From Sinorhizobium fredii NGR234 (lineage in GTDB: Bacteria > Pseudomonadota > Alphaproteobacteria > Rhizobiales > Rhizobiaceae), in assembly GCF_000018545.1 (NCBI RefSeq), contig NC_012587.1, positions 2,480,001-2,544,000 of the forward strand: 64,000 nt of DNA. Reading direction: 5' to 3'. Under the pieces are notes generated by a model that saw only the letters and a program-made list of their open reading frames with translations, was not told the DNA's origin and did no database searches. The translations under genes were made by a program, and so were the position numbers. Shown piece by piece: positions 1-8,485 of this stretch (position 1 is its first letter; every line of letters starts with the position of its first letter).

Positions 1-197
1 CGCACCGCGTGGAACGGCGCAACATAGGTTTGCGGATCAATTGGCAACGATGCTTTTCAGGCATCGTGCGCATGGCGGGGATGTCAGCGGCAAGGCGCCC
101 CCAATATACCCCATTGACTATGCAATTCGCGACGAATGCTGGAGCCCACGCCCTGGGGAGAAAGCGCGACCAGCGACGGGAAAAGCAGACCGCCCGG
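1..197. other. Left-edge stretch without a gene
   Basis: I see no coding sequence that I would support between the window edge and the stop codon of the glycerol kinase gene. The only structure noted is a short stem-loop, a 7-bp stem at 47-53 and 61-67 around a T-rich loop. It lies about 130 bases beyond the glpK stop and is too weak and distant to call its terminator. Confidence 0.4.
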
Positions 198-1691
198 CTA
201 CGCCGCCATCAGCGTCCGCTTCACGGCGCTGCGCCAGCCCTTGAGCTTGCCCTTGCGGGTTGTCCCGTCCATCTTCGGTTCGAAGCGCCGGTCGCGCGCC
301 CAGGACTTGGCGAACTCCTCCTGTTTGGGCCAGACCCCGGCGCGGCTGCCGGCGAGCCAGGCAACGCCGAGCGCCGTCGTCTCGAGAATGACCGGGCGGT
401 CGACCGGGGCGTCGAGGAGGTCGGAGAGCCTTTGCATCGTCCAGTCGGAGGCAACCATGCCGCCGTCGACGCGCAGCACCGTGTCCTTGCCGTTGCTGCG
501 CCAATCCCGATGCATGGCGTCGAGGAGGTCGCGTGTCTGATAGCAAACGGACTCGAGAGCGGCACGGGCGAATTCGGCCGGGCCGGTGTTGCGGGTCATG
601 CCGTAAATCGCGCCGCGGGCATCCGGATCCCAGTGCGGCGCGCCGAGCCCGGTGAAGGCCGGCACGAGATAGACGTCCTGCGTCGGGTCCGCGCTTTCGG
701 CCAGCGTGCCGGTATCGGGCGCGGCCTTGATGACCTTGAGCCCGTCGCGCAGCCATTGGACGGCAGCGCCCGCGACAAAGATCGAGCCTTCGAGCGCATA
801 GGTCGTCTCGCCATTGAGGCGGTAGGCGATGGTGGTGAGCAGCCGGTTCTTGGAACGGACGATGTCCTTGCCGGTATTGAGCAGCGCGAAGCAGCCGGTC
901 CCGTAGGTCGATTTCAGCATGCCGGGTTTGAAGCAGGCCTGGCCGATCGTTGCCGCCTGCTGGTCGCCGGCGACGCCGAGGATCGGGATCGCCGCGCCGA
1001 ACAGGGAAGCATCGGTGACGCCGAAGTCGGCGGCGCAGTCCTTCACCTCGGGCAGCATTACCCGCGGGATGCGCAGGATGTCGGTGAGTTCGTCATCCCA
1101 GCTATTGTCGACGATGTTGTAGATCAGCGTGCGCGACGCATTGGTGGCGTCGGTGACGAAGGACTTGCCGCCGGTAAGTCGCCAGATGAGGAAGGTGTCG
1201 ACGGTGCCGAAGCAGAGCTCGCCCTTGGCGGCGCGCGCCGGCGCTCCCTTCACATTGGTGAGCAGCCAGTTGAGCTTCGTACCGGAGAAATAAGGATCGA
1301 GCAGCAGCCCGGTTTTCTTGCTGAAGGTCTTTTCGAGGCCCTGCTTCTTCAGCTTATCGCAGAAGGACGCGGTGCGGCGATCCTGCCAGACGATCGCATT
1401 GTGGATCGGCTTGCCCGTCGCGCGATCCCACACCACCACCGTCTCGCGCTGGTTGGTGATGCCGATCGCGGCGATATCGGTCGCGGAAATTCCAGCCTTC
1501 TCGATCGCCTGTCGAGCGGTAAAGAGAACCGTCTCCCAGATCTCCTCCGGGTCGTGTTCCACCCAGCCGGATTTCGGAAAATACTGTTTGAATTCCTTCT
1601 GGCCGACGCCCGCGACCTGCTGCTTGCCGTCGAAAACGATCGCCCGCGTGGACGTCGTACCCTGATCGATCGCGAGAATATATCCGCCCAT
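198..1691 (-). CDS. glpK: Glycerol kinase
   Basis: The 497-residue product is a full-length FGGY-family glycerol kinase, which phosphorylates glycerol with ATP to glycerol 3-phosphate in the cytoplasm. The phosphate-binding motif DQGTT is at residues 9-13, and the C-terminal half carries the GDQQAA and [10 protein letters not shown] segments typical of GlpK. An ATG seven codons further upstream exists, but the start at 1691 is chosen because a strong GAGGAGG ribosome site lies just before it and the protein then begins [11 protein letters not shown] as expected. No other glp gene is in the window. It is divergent from bdhA, and a pair of direct repeats in the shared gap could be its operator. 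Confidence 0.96.
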   Translation of the reverse strand: MGGYILAIDQGTTSTRAIVFDGKQQVAGVGQKEFKQYFPKSGWVEHDPEEIWETVLFTARQAIEKAGISATDIAAIGITNQRETVVVWDRATGKPIHNAIVWQDRRTASFCDKLKKQGLEKTFSKKTGLLLDPYFSGTKLNWLLTNVKGAPARAAKGELCFGTVDTFLIWRLTGGKSFVTDATNASRTLIYNIVDNSWDDELTDILRIPRVMLPEVKDCAADFGVTDASLFGAAIPILGVAGDQQAATIGQACFKPGMLKSTYGTGCFALLNTGKDIVRSKNRLLTTIAYRLNGETTYALEGSIFVAGAAVQWLRDGLKVIKAAPDTGTLAESADPTQDVYLVPAFTGLGAPHWDPDARGAIYGMTRNTGPAEFARAALESVCYQTRDLLDAMHRDWRSNGKDTVLRVDGGMVASDWTMQRLSDLLDAPVDRPVILETTALGVAWLAGSRAGVWPKQEEFAKSWARDRRFEPKMDGTTRKGKLKGWRSAVKRTLMAA

Positions 1692-1994
1692 ATGCCCCTC
1701 CTCGGCACGCACAGACGCCGCCCTTCCTCGAGGAGCAGCCTTCGAAAGACTTCAATACGATGGGAAAACGAATGTCAAACGAAAACAAAACGCAACTATC
1801 TTCCTCGTCGAGAACGGCACCAAACTCTGCGTCGCGCGCCTGAAAAACACAATTGTCACCGCTGCTCTTTTGCGCGTAGGCTGAGGGCTGTTGCGTCGCA
1901 AAACGAGCGCGCGGAACGGGTAAGATGCGGCACGGTCTTGCCCCTGTCCCAACTGACGATGGGACGGTCTGCGGCGCCGAGGGAGAGATCGAGA
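1692..1994. other. Divergent intergenic region glpK/bdhA
   Basis: This 303-base gap separates two divergent genes and should hold both promoters. The half near glpK is AT-richer and contains the TTCGTTT repeats. The half near bdhA has only a purine-rich ribosome site just before the start. An open frame continuous with bdhA runs back through this gap and across glpK, but it has no family character and is read as chance. Confidence 0.5.
1766..1783 (-). promoter_or_regulatory. Candidate operator: tandem TTCGTTT repeats upstream of glpK
   Basis: On the glpK strand the heptamer TTCGTTT occurs twice with an 11-base period, at 1777-1783 and 1766-1772, about 75 bases upstream of the glpK start. Half-sites one helical turn apart suit a DeoR-family repressor such as GlpR. 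No regulator gene is nearby, so the assignment is inference. Confidence 0.35.
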
Positions 1995-2771
1995 ATGACG
2001 AAAACAGCGGTCATAACGGGTTCGACGAGCGGCATCGGCCTGGCAATCGCCAAGGCATTTGCGAAGACCGGGGCCAATATCGTGCTGAATGGTTTCGGTT
2101 CGGCCGACGAGATCAGGACGGTGACGGACGAGGTGGCGGGTCTCGGCGCCGGCACGGTGCTGCACCATCCGGCCGACATGACGAAGCCGGCCGAGATCGC
2201 CGACCTGATGGCGACCGCCGTCGCGCGCTTCGGCGGTGCCGATATCCTCGTCAACAATGCCGGCGTACAGTTCGTCGAAAAGATCGAGGATTTTCCGGTC
2301 GAGCAATGGGACCGGATCATCGCCATCAACCTCTCCTCCTCCTTCCACACGATCCGGGCGGCGATTCCCGCCATGAAACAGAAGGGCTGGGGCCGCATCG
2401 TCAACATCGCCTCGGCGCATGGCCTCGTCGCCTCACCCTTCAAATCCGCCTATGTGGCGGCCAAGCATGGTATCATGGGCCTCACGAAGACCGTGGCGCT
2501 CGAGGTGGCGGAAAACGGCATCACCGTGAACTCGATCTGCCCCGGCTATGTGCTGACGCCGCTTGTCGAAAAGCAGATACCGGACCAGGCGAGGACGCGC
2601 GGCATCACCGAGGAACAGGTGATCAACGAGGTGATGCTCAAGGGTCAGCCGACCAAGAAATTCATAACCGTCGAGCAGGTCGCCTCGCTGGCGCTCTATC
2701 TCGCCAGCGACGAGGCGGCGCAAATCACCGGCACGCATGTCTCGATGGACGGCGGCTGGACGGCGCAATAG
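1995..2771 (+). CDS. bdhA: 3-hydroxybutyrate dehydrogenase
   Basis: The 258-residue short-chain dehydrogenase/reductase most resembles D-3-hydroxybutyrate dehydrogenase, the NAD-dependent enzyme that turns hydroxybutyrate from polyhydroxybutyrate breakdown into acetoacetate. The nucleotide motif TGSTSGIG is at residues 9-16 in outline, NNAG at 87-90, and the catalytic YxxxK pair is Y153 and K157. The length matches rhizobial BdhA. The start follows a GAGGGAGAG ribosome site. Only 21 bases separate its stop from xdhA, so it may head a transcript with xdhA and xdhB, an arrangement I recall from other Sinorhizobium genomes. Confidence 0.93.
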   Translation: MTKTAVITGSTSGIGLAIAKAFAKTGANIVLNGFGSADEIRTVTDEVAGLGAGTVLHHPADMTKPAEIADLMATAVARFGGADILVNNAGVQFVEKIEDFPVEQWDRIIAINLSSSFHTIRAAIPAMKQKGWGRIVNIASAHGLVASPFKSAYVAAKHGIMGLTKTVALEVAENGITVNSICPGYVLTPLVEKQIPDQARTRGITEEQVINEVMLKGQPTKKFITVEQVASLALYLASDEAAQITGTHVSMDGGWTAQ

Positions 2772-2792
2772 GGCGGGATCGAAAAGGACGTG

Positions 2793-4265
2793 ATGACCCA
2801 GGCACCCGACAGCATCCGCTTCATCCTGAACGATACGGAAGTCTCGCTTTCGGACGTTGAACCGGCCGCCACCCTCCTCGACTTTCTGAGGCTCGAGCGG
2901 CGCCTGACCGGTACCAAGGAAGGCTGTGCCGAGGGCGACTGCGGCGCCTGCACCGTGCTGGTTGGTCGGCATGCCGGCGAAAGCCTCGTCTACGAGACCG
3001 TCAATGCCTGCATCCGCTTTGTCGGCTCGCTCAACGCCACGCATGTCGTGACCGTCGAGCATCTGGCCGCGAGCGACGGAACACTGCATCCGGTGCAGCA
3101 GGCAATGGTGGATTTTCACGGCTCGCAATGCGGCTTCTGCACGCCCGGCATCGTCATGTCGCTTTACGCGCTGTGGCTGACGGACGACAATCCGAGCCGC
3201 GCGGCGATCGAGAAGGCGCTGCAAGGCAATCTCTGTCGCTGCACCGGCTATGAACCGATCATCCGCGCGGCCGAAGCGGCGGCAAAGGAGCGGCCGGCGG
3301 CGGTTTTCGATCCGATTACCCGGACGCGCGAAACGGTCGCGACTCGGCTCAAGGCGCTGCAGGCGACGGAAACGATCGTCATCGGCAGGGGCGAGGACTG
3401 TCTTATCGTTCCGGCGGATGCGGCCGGGCTTGCGGCGGTGCTGGCCGAACATCCCACCGCCACGATCGTCGCTGGTGCGACCGATGTCGGCCTCTGGGTG
3501 ACGAAGCAGATGCGCCCGATCAATCCGGCAGTGTTCATCAACGGCATCGCCGAACTGCAGAAGATCGAAAGCTCTGAAGCCGGCCTGACGATCGGCGCCG
3601 GCGTCAGCTATACGGCCGCCTTCGCAGTTCTTTCCTCCGCCTATCCCAGCTTCGGCCGGCTTCTCGACCGGATCGGCGGCGAGCAGGTGCGCAACATGGG
3701 CACGATCGGCGGCAACATCGCCAACGGCTCGCCCATCGGCGACAGCCCGCCGCCGCTGATCGCCCTCGGCGCCACGGTCACGCTGCGGTCGAAAGACGGC
3801 GCGCGCTCGCTGCCGCTCGAGGAATTCTTCATCGCCTATGGCAAGCAGGACCGGCGACCCGACGAATTCGTCGAGACCATCTTCGTTCCGGCGCTGCCGG
3901 CAGGCGACCGCTTCGCTGCCTACAAGGTGACGAAGCGCCGCGACGAGGACATCTCCGCCTTGCTCGGCGCCTTTCGCATCACGCTCGACGGCGACCGGGT
4001 GAAAACCGCCCGCATCGCCTTTGGCGGCATGGCCGCCACCCCGAAGCGGGCAAAGGCCGTCGAGATCGCGCTGATCGGCCAGCCCTGGACGGAAGAGACG
4101 ATCCACGCCGCGCAGGCCGCCTTCGACACGGATTTTCAGCCGATCAGCGACTGGCGCGCCACCGGCGCCTATCGAATGCTGGCGGCGAAGAACCTGCTGA
4201 TGCGCTTCTTCCTGGAAAGCATTGGCGAAAGGGCCCAGCTTCAGCGCTTCGAGGAGGTGGCATGA
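2793..4265 (+). CDS. xdhA: Xanthine dehydrogenase, small subunit (2Fe-2S and FAD)
   Basis: The 490-residue protein carries the electron-transfer half of a bacterial two-subunit xanthine dehydrogenase, which oxidises hypoxanthine and xanthine to urate with NAD. A plant-type ferredoxin domain (about 1-85) has the GCAEGDCGAC cluster-binding motif. A second helical 2Fe-2S domain (about 90-165) has CGFCTPG and CRCTGY. The FAD domain follows, with GATDVG and the RNMGTIGGNIANGSP loop. A GTG codon precedes the ATG directly; the ATG at 2793 is preferred by ribosome-site spacing. The molybdopterin subunit follows after a repeat-filled gap. Confidence 0.95.
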   Translation: MTQAPDSIRFILNDTEVSLSDVEPAATLLDFLRLERRLTGTKEGCAEGDCGACTVLVGRHAGESLVYETVNACIRFVGSLNATHVVTVEHLAASDGTLHPVQQAMVDFHGSQCGFCTPGIVMSLYALWLTDDNPSRAAIEKALQGNLCRCTGYEPIIRAAEAAAKERPAAVFDPITRTRETVATRLKALQATETIVIGRGEDCLIVPADAAGLAAVLAEHPTATIVAGATDVGLWVTKQMRPINPAVFINGIAELQKIESSEAGLTIGAGVSYTAAFAVLSSAYPSFGRLLDRIGGEQVRNMGTIGGNIANGSPIGDSPPPLIALGATVTLRSKDGARSLPLEEFFIAYGKQDRRPDEFVETIFVPALPAGDRFAAYKVTKRRDEDISALLGAFRITLDGDRVKTARIAFGGMAATPKRAKAVEIALIGQPWTEETIHAAQAAFDTDFQPISDWRATGAYRMLAAKNLLMRFFLESIGERAQLQRFEEVA

Positions 4266-4290
4266 ACAGTGGCTTCGAAGTGTTTGATTG

Positions 4291-4457
4291 GCCCCTCTCC
4301 TCGGGTTTAACCCGAGGACTAACCCTCTCCCCGCAGGCGGGGAGAGGGGACGAGAGGGGCGCCGCCGCTTGCCCAAGTTCAGAGAAGGACGAAGGCGCTG
4401 CGGCATATCCCTTCTCCCCGCCTGCGGGGAGAAGGTGCCGGCAGGCGGATGAGGGGC
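4291..4457. repeat. Palindromic intergenic repeat block inside the xdhA-xdhB operon
   Basis: Three hairpins lie in series: a perfect 19-base palindrome at 4299-4317, a C/G-rich stem at about 4323-4348 with CCCTCTCCCCG arms, and a third at about 4409-4435 with CCTTCTCCCCG arms, followed by the tail GGCGGATGAGGGG. The same C/G-rich units recur at 6846-7086 and 25781-25933. They look like rhizobial interspersed mosaic elements. The block sits between two subunit genes of one enzyme, where it could affect mRNA stability or readthrough. Confidence 0.75.
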
Positions 4458-4487
4458 AGCAGTTCCTTCGTAGGGAGGCGCCAACCA

Positions 4488-6824
4488 ATGGATAAGTCCA
4501 CCTTCGAAGACCGCCAAAGCATCGCCGGCCCCATGCACAGTGAGCTCCGCCATGACAGCGCCCACAAGCACGTCGCCGGGACCGCCGATTATATCGACGA
4601 CATTCCGGAGCCCGCCGGAATCTTGCACGGCGCGCTTGGCCTCACGGACCGGGCACACGCCGAAATCATGGACATGGACCTCTCGGCTGTGGCCGCCCTT
4701 CCCGGCGTCGTCTCAGTACTGACCGCAAAGGACATGCCGCATTCGAACGACATCAGCCCCACCCACCTGCACGACGAACCGGTGCTTGCCGACGGTCGCG
4801 TGCAGTTCCACGGGCAGCCGGCCTTTGCGGTCATCGCCGAGACGCGCGACATAGCCCGCCGTGCCGCGCGGCTTGCGAAGATCACCTATCGCGACCTGCC
4901 CCACATGATCGATGTCGCCGACGCGATGGCCGGGGGCGGCGAGCTCGTCACGCCGCCCCTGACGCTGCAGCGCGGCGACGCGGAAGGCGAACTGGAGCGC
5001 GCACCACGCCGGCTCAAGGGCCGGATGCGGATCGGCGGCCAGGAGCACTTCTATCTGGAAGGACACATCGCGCTCGCGGTTCCCGGCGAGGACGACGAGA
5101 TGGCCGTCTGGGTGTCGACGCAGCATCCGAGCGAGGTCCAGCACATGGTCGCGCAGGTGCTCGGCGTTCCATCGAATGCCGTGACGGTGAATGTCCGCCG
5201 CATGGGCGGCGGCTTCGGCGGCAAGGAAACGCAGGGCAACCAGTTCGCCGCACTCGCCGCCGTCGCCGCGCGCAAGCTGCGCCGCGCCGTGAAATTCCGC
5301 CCCGACCGCGACGACGACATGGTGGCCACCGGCAAGCGCCACGATTTCCTCGTCGATTACGATGTCGGCTTCGATGAGGACGGGCAGATCCTGGCGGTCC
5401 ACGCCACCTATGCGGCGCGCTGCGGTTTTTCCGCCGATCTATCCGGACCGGTCACCGACCGGGCGCTCTTCCACGCCGATAACGCCTACTACTATCCGCA
5501 TGTGAAGCTGACATCGCAACCGCTGAAGACCAATACGGTTTCCAACACCGCCTTTCGCGGCTTCGGCGGGCCGCAAGGCATGGTCGGCGGCGAGCGGATC
5601 ATCGAGGAGGTCGCCTTTGCGCTCGGCAAGGACCCGCTCGAAATCCGCAAGCAAAACTTCTACGGCGACAAGGATTCGGATCGCAACGTCACGCCATACC
5701 ACCAGAAGATCGAAGACAACATCATCCGGCAGATCGTCGAGGAACTGGAGACGAGTGCCGAGTACCAGGCGCGGCGGGCCGCGATCATCGACTTCAATAG
5801 ATCGAGCCGCGTGATCCGCAAGGGCATCGCGCTGACGCCGGTGAAGTTCGGCATCTCCTTCACGCTCACCCATCTCAATCAGGCGGGCGCCCTCGTCCAT
5901 GTCTATAATGACGGTTCGGTCCACCTCAACCATGGTGGCACCGAGATGGGCCAGGGCCTCTACACCAAGGTGGCGCAGGTTCTGGCCGACAGCTTCCAGA
6001 TCGACATCGACCGCGTGAAGATCACCGCGACGACGACCGGCAAGGTGCCGAACACCTCGGCAACTGCCGCCTCATCGGGCTCCGACCTTAACGGCATGGC
6101 CGCTTTCGACGCAGCCCGCCAGATCAAGGAACGCCTCGTCGCCTTCGCCGCCGAACGCTGGCAGACGACGCCCGACAATATCAGCTTCGTGCCGAACCAT
6201 GTGAAGATCGGCGAGGAGCTCGTGCCCTTCGCGGAACTCATCGGCCAAGCCTATGTCGCGCGTGTGCAGCTTTCGGCCGCCGGCTTCTACAAGACGCCGA
6301 AAATCCATTGGGACCGCGCCGCCGGGCGCGGCACGCCCTTCTACTATTTCGCCTATGGCGCGGCAGTCTCCGAAGTATCGATCGACACGCTGACCGGCGA
6401 ATATCTGGTCGACCGCGTCGATGTGCTGCACGACGTCGGCCGCTCGCTCAATCCGGCGATCGACCTCGGCCAGGTCGAGGGCGGCTTCGTGCAAGGCATG
6501 GGCTGGCTGACGACGGAGGAACTCTGGTGGGACGAGAAGGGGCGGCTGAGGACGCACGCTCCCTCCACCTACAAGATTCCCCTCGCCTCGGATCGGCCGA
6601 AGATCTTCGACGTGCGCCTCGCCGAATGGTCGGAAAACGCCGAAAAGACGGTCGGCCGCTCGAAGGCGGTGGGAGAGCCGCCCCTGATGCTGCCGATCTC
6701 GGTGCTCGAGGCGCTGTCGATGGCGGTCGCCAGCGTCGCCGACTATCGCGAATGTCCCCGCCTCGATACGCCGGCAACGCCGGAGCGGGTGTTGATGGCG
6801 GTGGAGCGGCTCAGGGGCCTCTAA
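4488..6824 (+). CDS. xdhB: Xanthine dehydrogenase, molybdopterin-binding large subunit
   Basis: The 778-residue protein is the catalytic subunit of xanthine dehydrogenase. It shows the molybdopterin and substrate signatures in order: GGGFGGKETQG, FRGFGGPQGM, GGTEMGQGLY, and near the C-terminus VGEPP, whose glutamate is the catalytic base in this family. The ATG at 4488 is chosen because AGGGAGG lies just upstream and the earlier in-frame ATG falls inside the repeat block. Length and motifs match XdhB of the XdhABC type. No XdhC cofactor-insertion gene follows; a second repeat block and a LysR regulator come next. Confidence 0.95.
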   Translation: MDKSTFEDRQSIAGPMHSELRHDSAHKHVAGTADYIDDIPEPAGILHGALGLTDRAHAEIMDMDLSAVAALPGVVSVLTAKDMPHSNDISPTHLHDEPVLADGRVQFHGQPAFAVIAETRDIARRAARLAKITYRDLPHMIDVADAMAGGGELVTPPLTLQRGDAEGELERAPRRLKGRMRIGGQEHFYLEGHIALAVPGEDDEMAVWVSTQHPSEVQHMVAQVLGVPSNAVTVNVRRMGGGFGGKETQGNQFAALAAVAARKLRRAVKFRPDRDDDMVATGKRHDFLVDYDVGFDEDGQILAVHATYAARCGFSADLSGPVTDRALFHADNAYYYPHVKLTSQPLKTNTVSNTAFRGFGGPQGMVGGERIIEEVAFALGKDPLEIRKQNFYGDKDSDRNVTPYHQKIEDNIIRQIVEELETSAEYQARRAAIIDFNRSSRVIRKGIALTPVKFGISFTLTHLNQAGALVHVYNDGSVHLNHGGTEMGQGLYTKVAQVLADSFQIDIDRVKITATTTGKVPNTSATAASSGSDLNGMAAFDAARQIKERLVAFAAERWQTTPDNISFVPNHVKIGEELVPFAELIGQAYVARVQLSAAGFYKTPKIHWDRAAGRGTPFYYFAYGAAVSEVSIDTLTGEYLVDRVDVLHDVGRSLNPAIDLGQVEGGFVQGMGWLTTEELWWDEKGRLRTHAPSTYKIPLASDRPKIFDVRLAEWSENAEKTVGRSKAVGEPPLMLPISVLEALSMAVASVADYRECPRLDTPATPERVLMAVERLRGL

Positions 6825-6845
6825 CAGCTGCTTCGTCGAAGATGG

Positions 6846-7086
6846 CCCCTCACCCTAGCCCTCTTCCCGTTCTGACGGTGGGGAGTCCTGTACCTTTTTC
6901 CGGCGGTTCTTGGGTTGCACGCCGTCGTCGCGGGTCATGCTTCATTCCGCTACGCTTCACTTCGCACGACACGCGACGACGGCGTGCAACCCAAGAACCG
7001 CCGGAAAAAGGTACAGGGGACTGGAGGGCGCGGCATGCCCCTTCGCCCGCCTGCGGGGAGAAGGTGCCGGCAGGCGGATGCGGGGC
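6846..7086. repeat. Mosaic repeat carrying a long perfect inverted repeat
   Basis: Halves of the C/G-rich palindromic repeat family lie at both ends (CCCCTCACCC at 6846 and GCCGGCAGGCGGATGCGGGG up to about 7085). Between them is a perfect inverted repeat with 46-base arms at 6887-6932 and 6972-7017 around a 39-base loop. A bulged extension (AGTCC against GGACT) lengthens the stem. No open frame or transposase is present. The arrangement looks like a small non-autonomous palindromic element placed in a mosaic repeat. Confidence 0.8.
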
Positions 7087-7419
7087 AGAACCGAAACGCA
7101 ACCATGCAACTGCTACCGCAGCATTTCATCGTCGCGCCGGGGCATGCGCCCGTCGAGTAACCCCAAATCCTTTTTCATGTATTCGGATGTGGATTCAAGG
7201 TCGAGCTTCAGGCTCCGACCGCCCATGCGACGAAGCGCCGACGCCGCGAACCGCCTTGCGCCGCCGAACGAAAGAAGCGGCTTTCTTTCAGCATATTCCA
7301 ATACATCGCAAGTCATCCAAACATCCATTCGAAGACATTGAAGTTGACTTGCAGCATGCCGCCGAAGATGCTCGATTTCCAATCGAACATCCGTCTGTAT
7401 GCATCAAGAGAGCTTATCC
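7087..7419. other. Upstream region of the LysR gene
   Basis: This stretch between the repeat and the LysR gene contains no gene I can support. It is less GC-rich towards the LysR start (about 7290-7410), which fits a promoter region. I could not assign clear -35 and -10 boxes. Confidence 0.35.
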
Positions 7420-8322
7420 ATGAAGATGTCGAAGCAGTTTCCGCTGAATGCCCTGAGGGTCTTCGAGGCGGCCGCCCGGCTCGGCAGCTTCACCAGGGCG
7501 GGCGAGGAACTCGGCATGACCCAGACGGCGGTCAGCTACCAGATCAAGCTGATCGAGGAGAGCGTCGGCGAGCCGCTGTTTCTGAGGCGTCCCCGGCAGG
7601 TGACGCTGACGGAAGTCGGTCAAAGGCTGGCGCCAAAGGTGACCGAAGCCTTCGAACTGCTGCTGGAGGCGGTAACCTCGGCGCGCACCGATGCCGATAC
7701 GGCCCTCTTCATCCACTCGACGCCGACTTTTGCCTCGCAATGGCTGGCGCGCAATATCGGCACCTTTCAGATCGCCCATCCGCATATCTCGGTACGGCTG
7801 GCAACGGCCGACAAGGTCATCGATTTCGGGAAAGAAGCTGCAGACATCGCCATCCGCTACGGTGACGGCAACTGGCCGGGGCTCACCTGCCATCCGTTGA
7901 TGCGGGTGGAGTTCACGCCGATGCTGAGCCCGGCCCTTGCCGAGACCATCGGCGGCGTGCATGAGCCGCGCGACCTTCTGAAGCTCAGGATCATCGATCC
8001 GAACGACCCCTGGTGGGAGCAATGGTTCCGCGCCGCCGGCGTCGAAAATCCGGAGCTTGCCGGCCGCCCCGCCAGCCGATTGGGCGCCCAGGCATTCGAG
8101 GCACGCGCCGCCGTCGCCGGCCAGGGCGTCGCCATCCTGACGCCGGACTTCTATAGCGACGACGTCGCGCTCGGCCGGCTCTACCAACCCTTCGACCTCC
8201 GCTGCAACGACAGTCACGACTATTGGCTGGTCTATCCGCATGCCCGCCGCAACGCCCCCAAGATTCGTGCCTTTCGCGACTGGATCCTCGGCGAGCTCAA
8301 TCCATCTTTAAGCCAGTTCTGA
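7420..8322 (+). CDS. LysR-family transcriptional regulator (GcvA-like)
   Basis: The 300-residue protein begins with the GcvA-type helix-turn-helix (PLNALRVFEAAARLGSFTRAGEELGM, shown here only in part) and continues into a LysR substrate-binding domain. Length and domain order are normal. The start at 7420 (MKMSKQF) is chosen over the ATG at 7399 because family members begin at this point. It lies between xdhAB and puuD-guaD on the same strand, so it is a natural candidate for control of purine catabolism. That role and its ligand are inferred from position only. Confidence 0.85.
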   Translation: MKMSKQFPLNALRVFEAAARLGSFTRAGEELGMTQTAVSYQIKLIEESVGEPLFLRRPRQVTLTEVGQRLAPKVTEAFELLLEAVTSARTDADTALFIHSTPTFASQWLARNIGTFQIAHPHISVRLATADKVIDFGKEAADIAIRYGDGNWPGLTCHPLMRVEFTPMLSPALAETIGGVHEPRDLLKLRIIDPNDPWWEQWFRAAGVENPELAGRPASRLGAQAFEARAAVAGQGVAILTPDFYSDDVALGRLYQPFDLRCNDSHDYWLVYPHARRNAPKIRAFRDWILGELNPSLSQF

Positions 8323-8485
8323 AGAGTTTGAATCACATTCCGAAGGACATCCCTCTAACCTTTTGGAAAGGATGGATTTCGCGCTCGTCGACGTAGCGGG
8401 TGAAATCGTTCCGACGATCAAATCGGCCCTTCCCCGTTCCCGCTTTTTCTCGCAATCTGCAACGAAGGAGAGAAAGGGGACCTGA

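Noticed and set aside
9..1994. A long plus-strand open frame continuous with bdhA, across the glpK gene
   Set aside because: It lies antisense to a clear glycerol kinase gene and has no family sequence. High-GC DNA often keeps antisense frames open. The real bdhA start is at 1995.
2433..4658. 741-codon minus-strand frame antisense to bdhA, xdhA and the repeat
   Set aside because: Composition is biased to Arg, Ala and Gly with no recognised motif, and it spans several genes and a repeat block.
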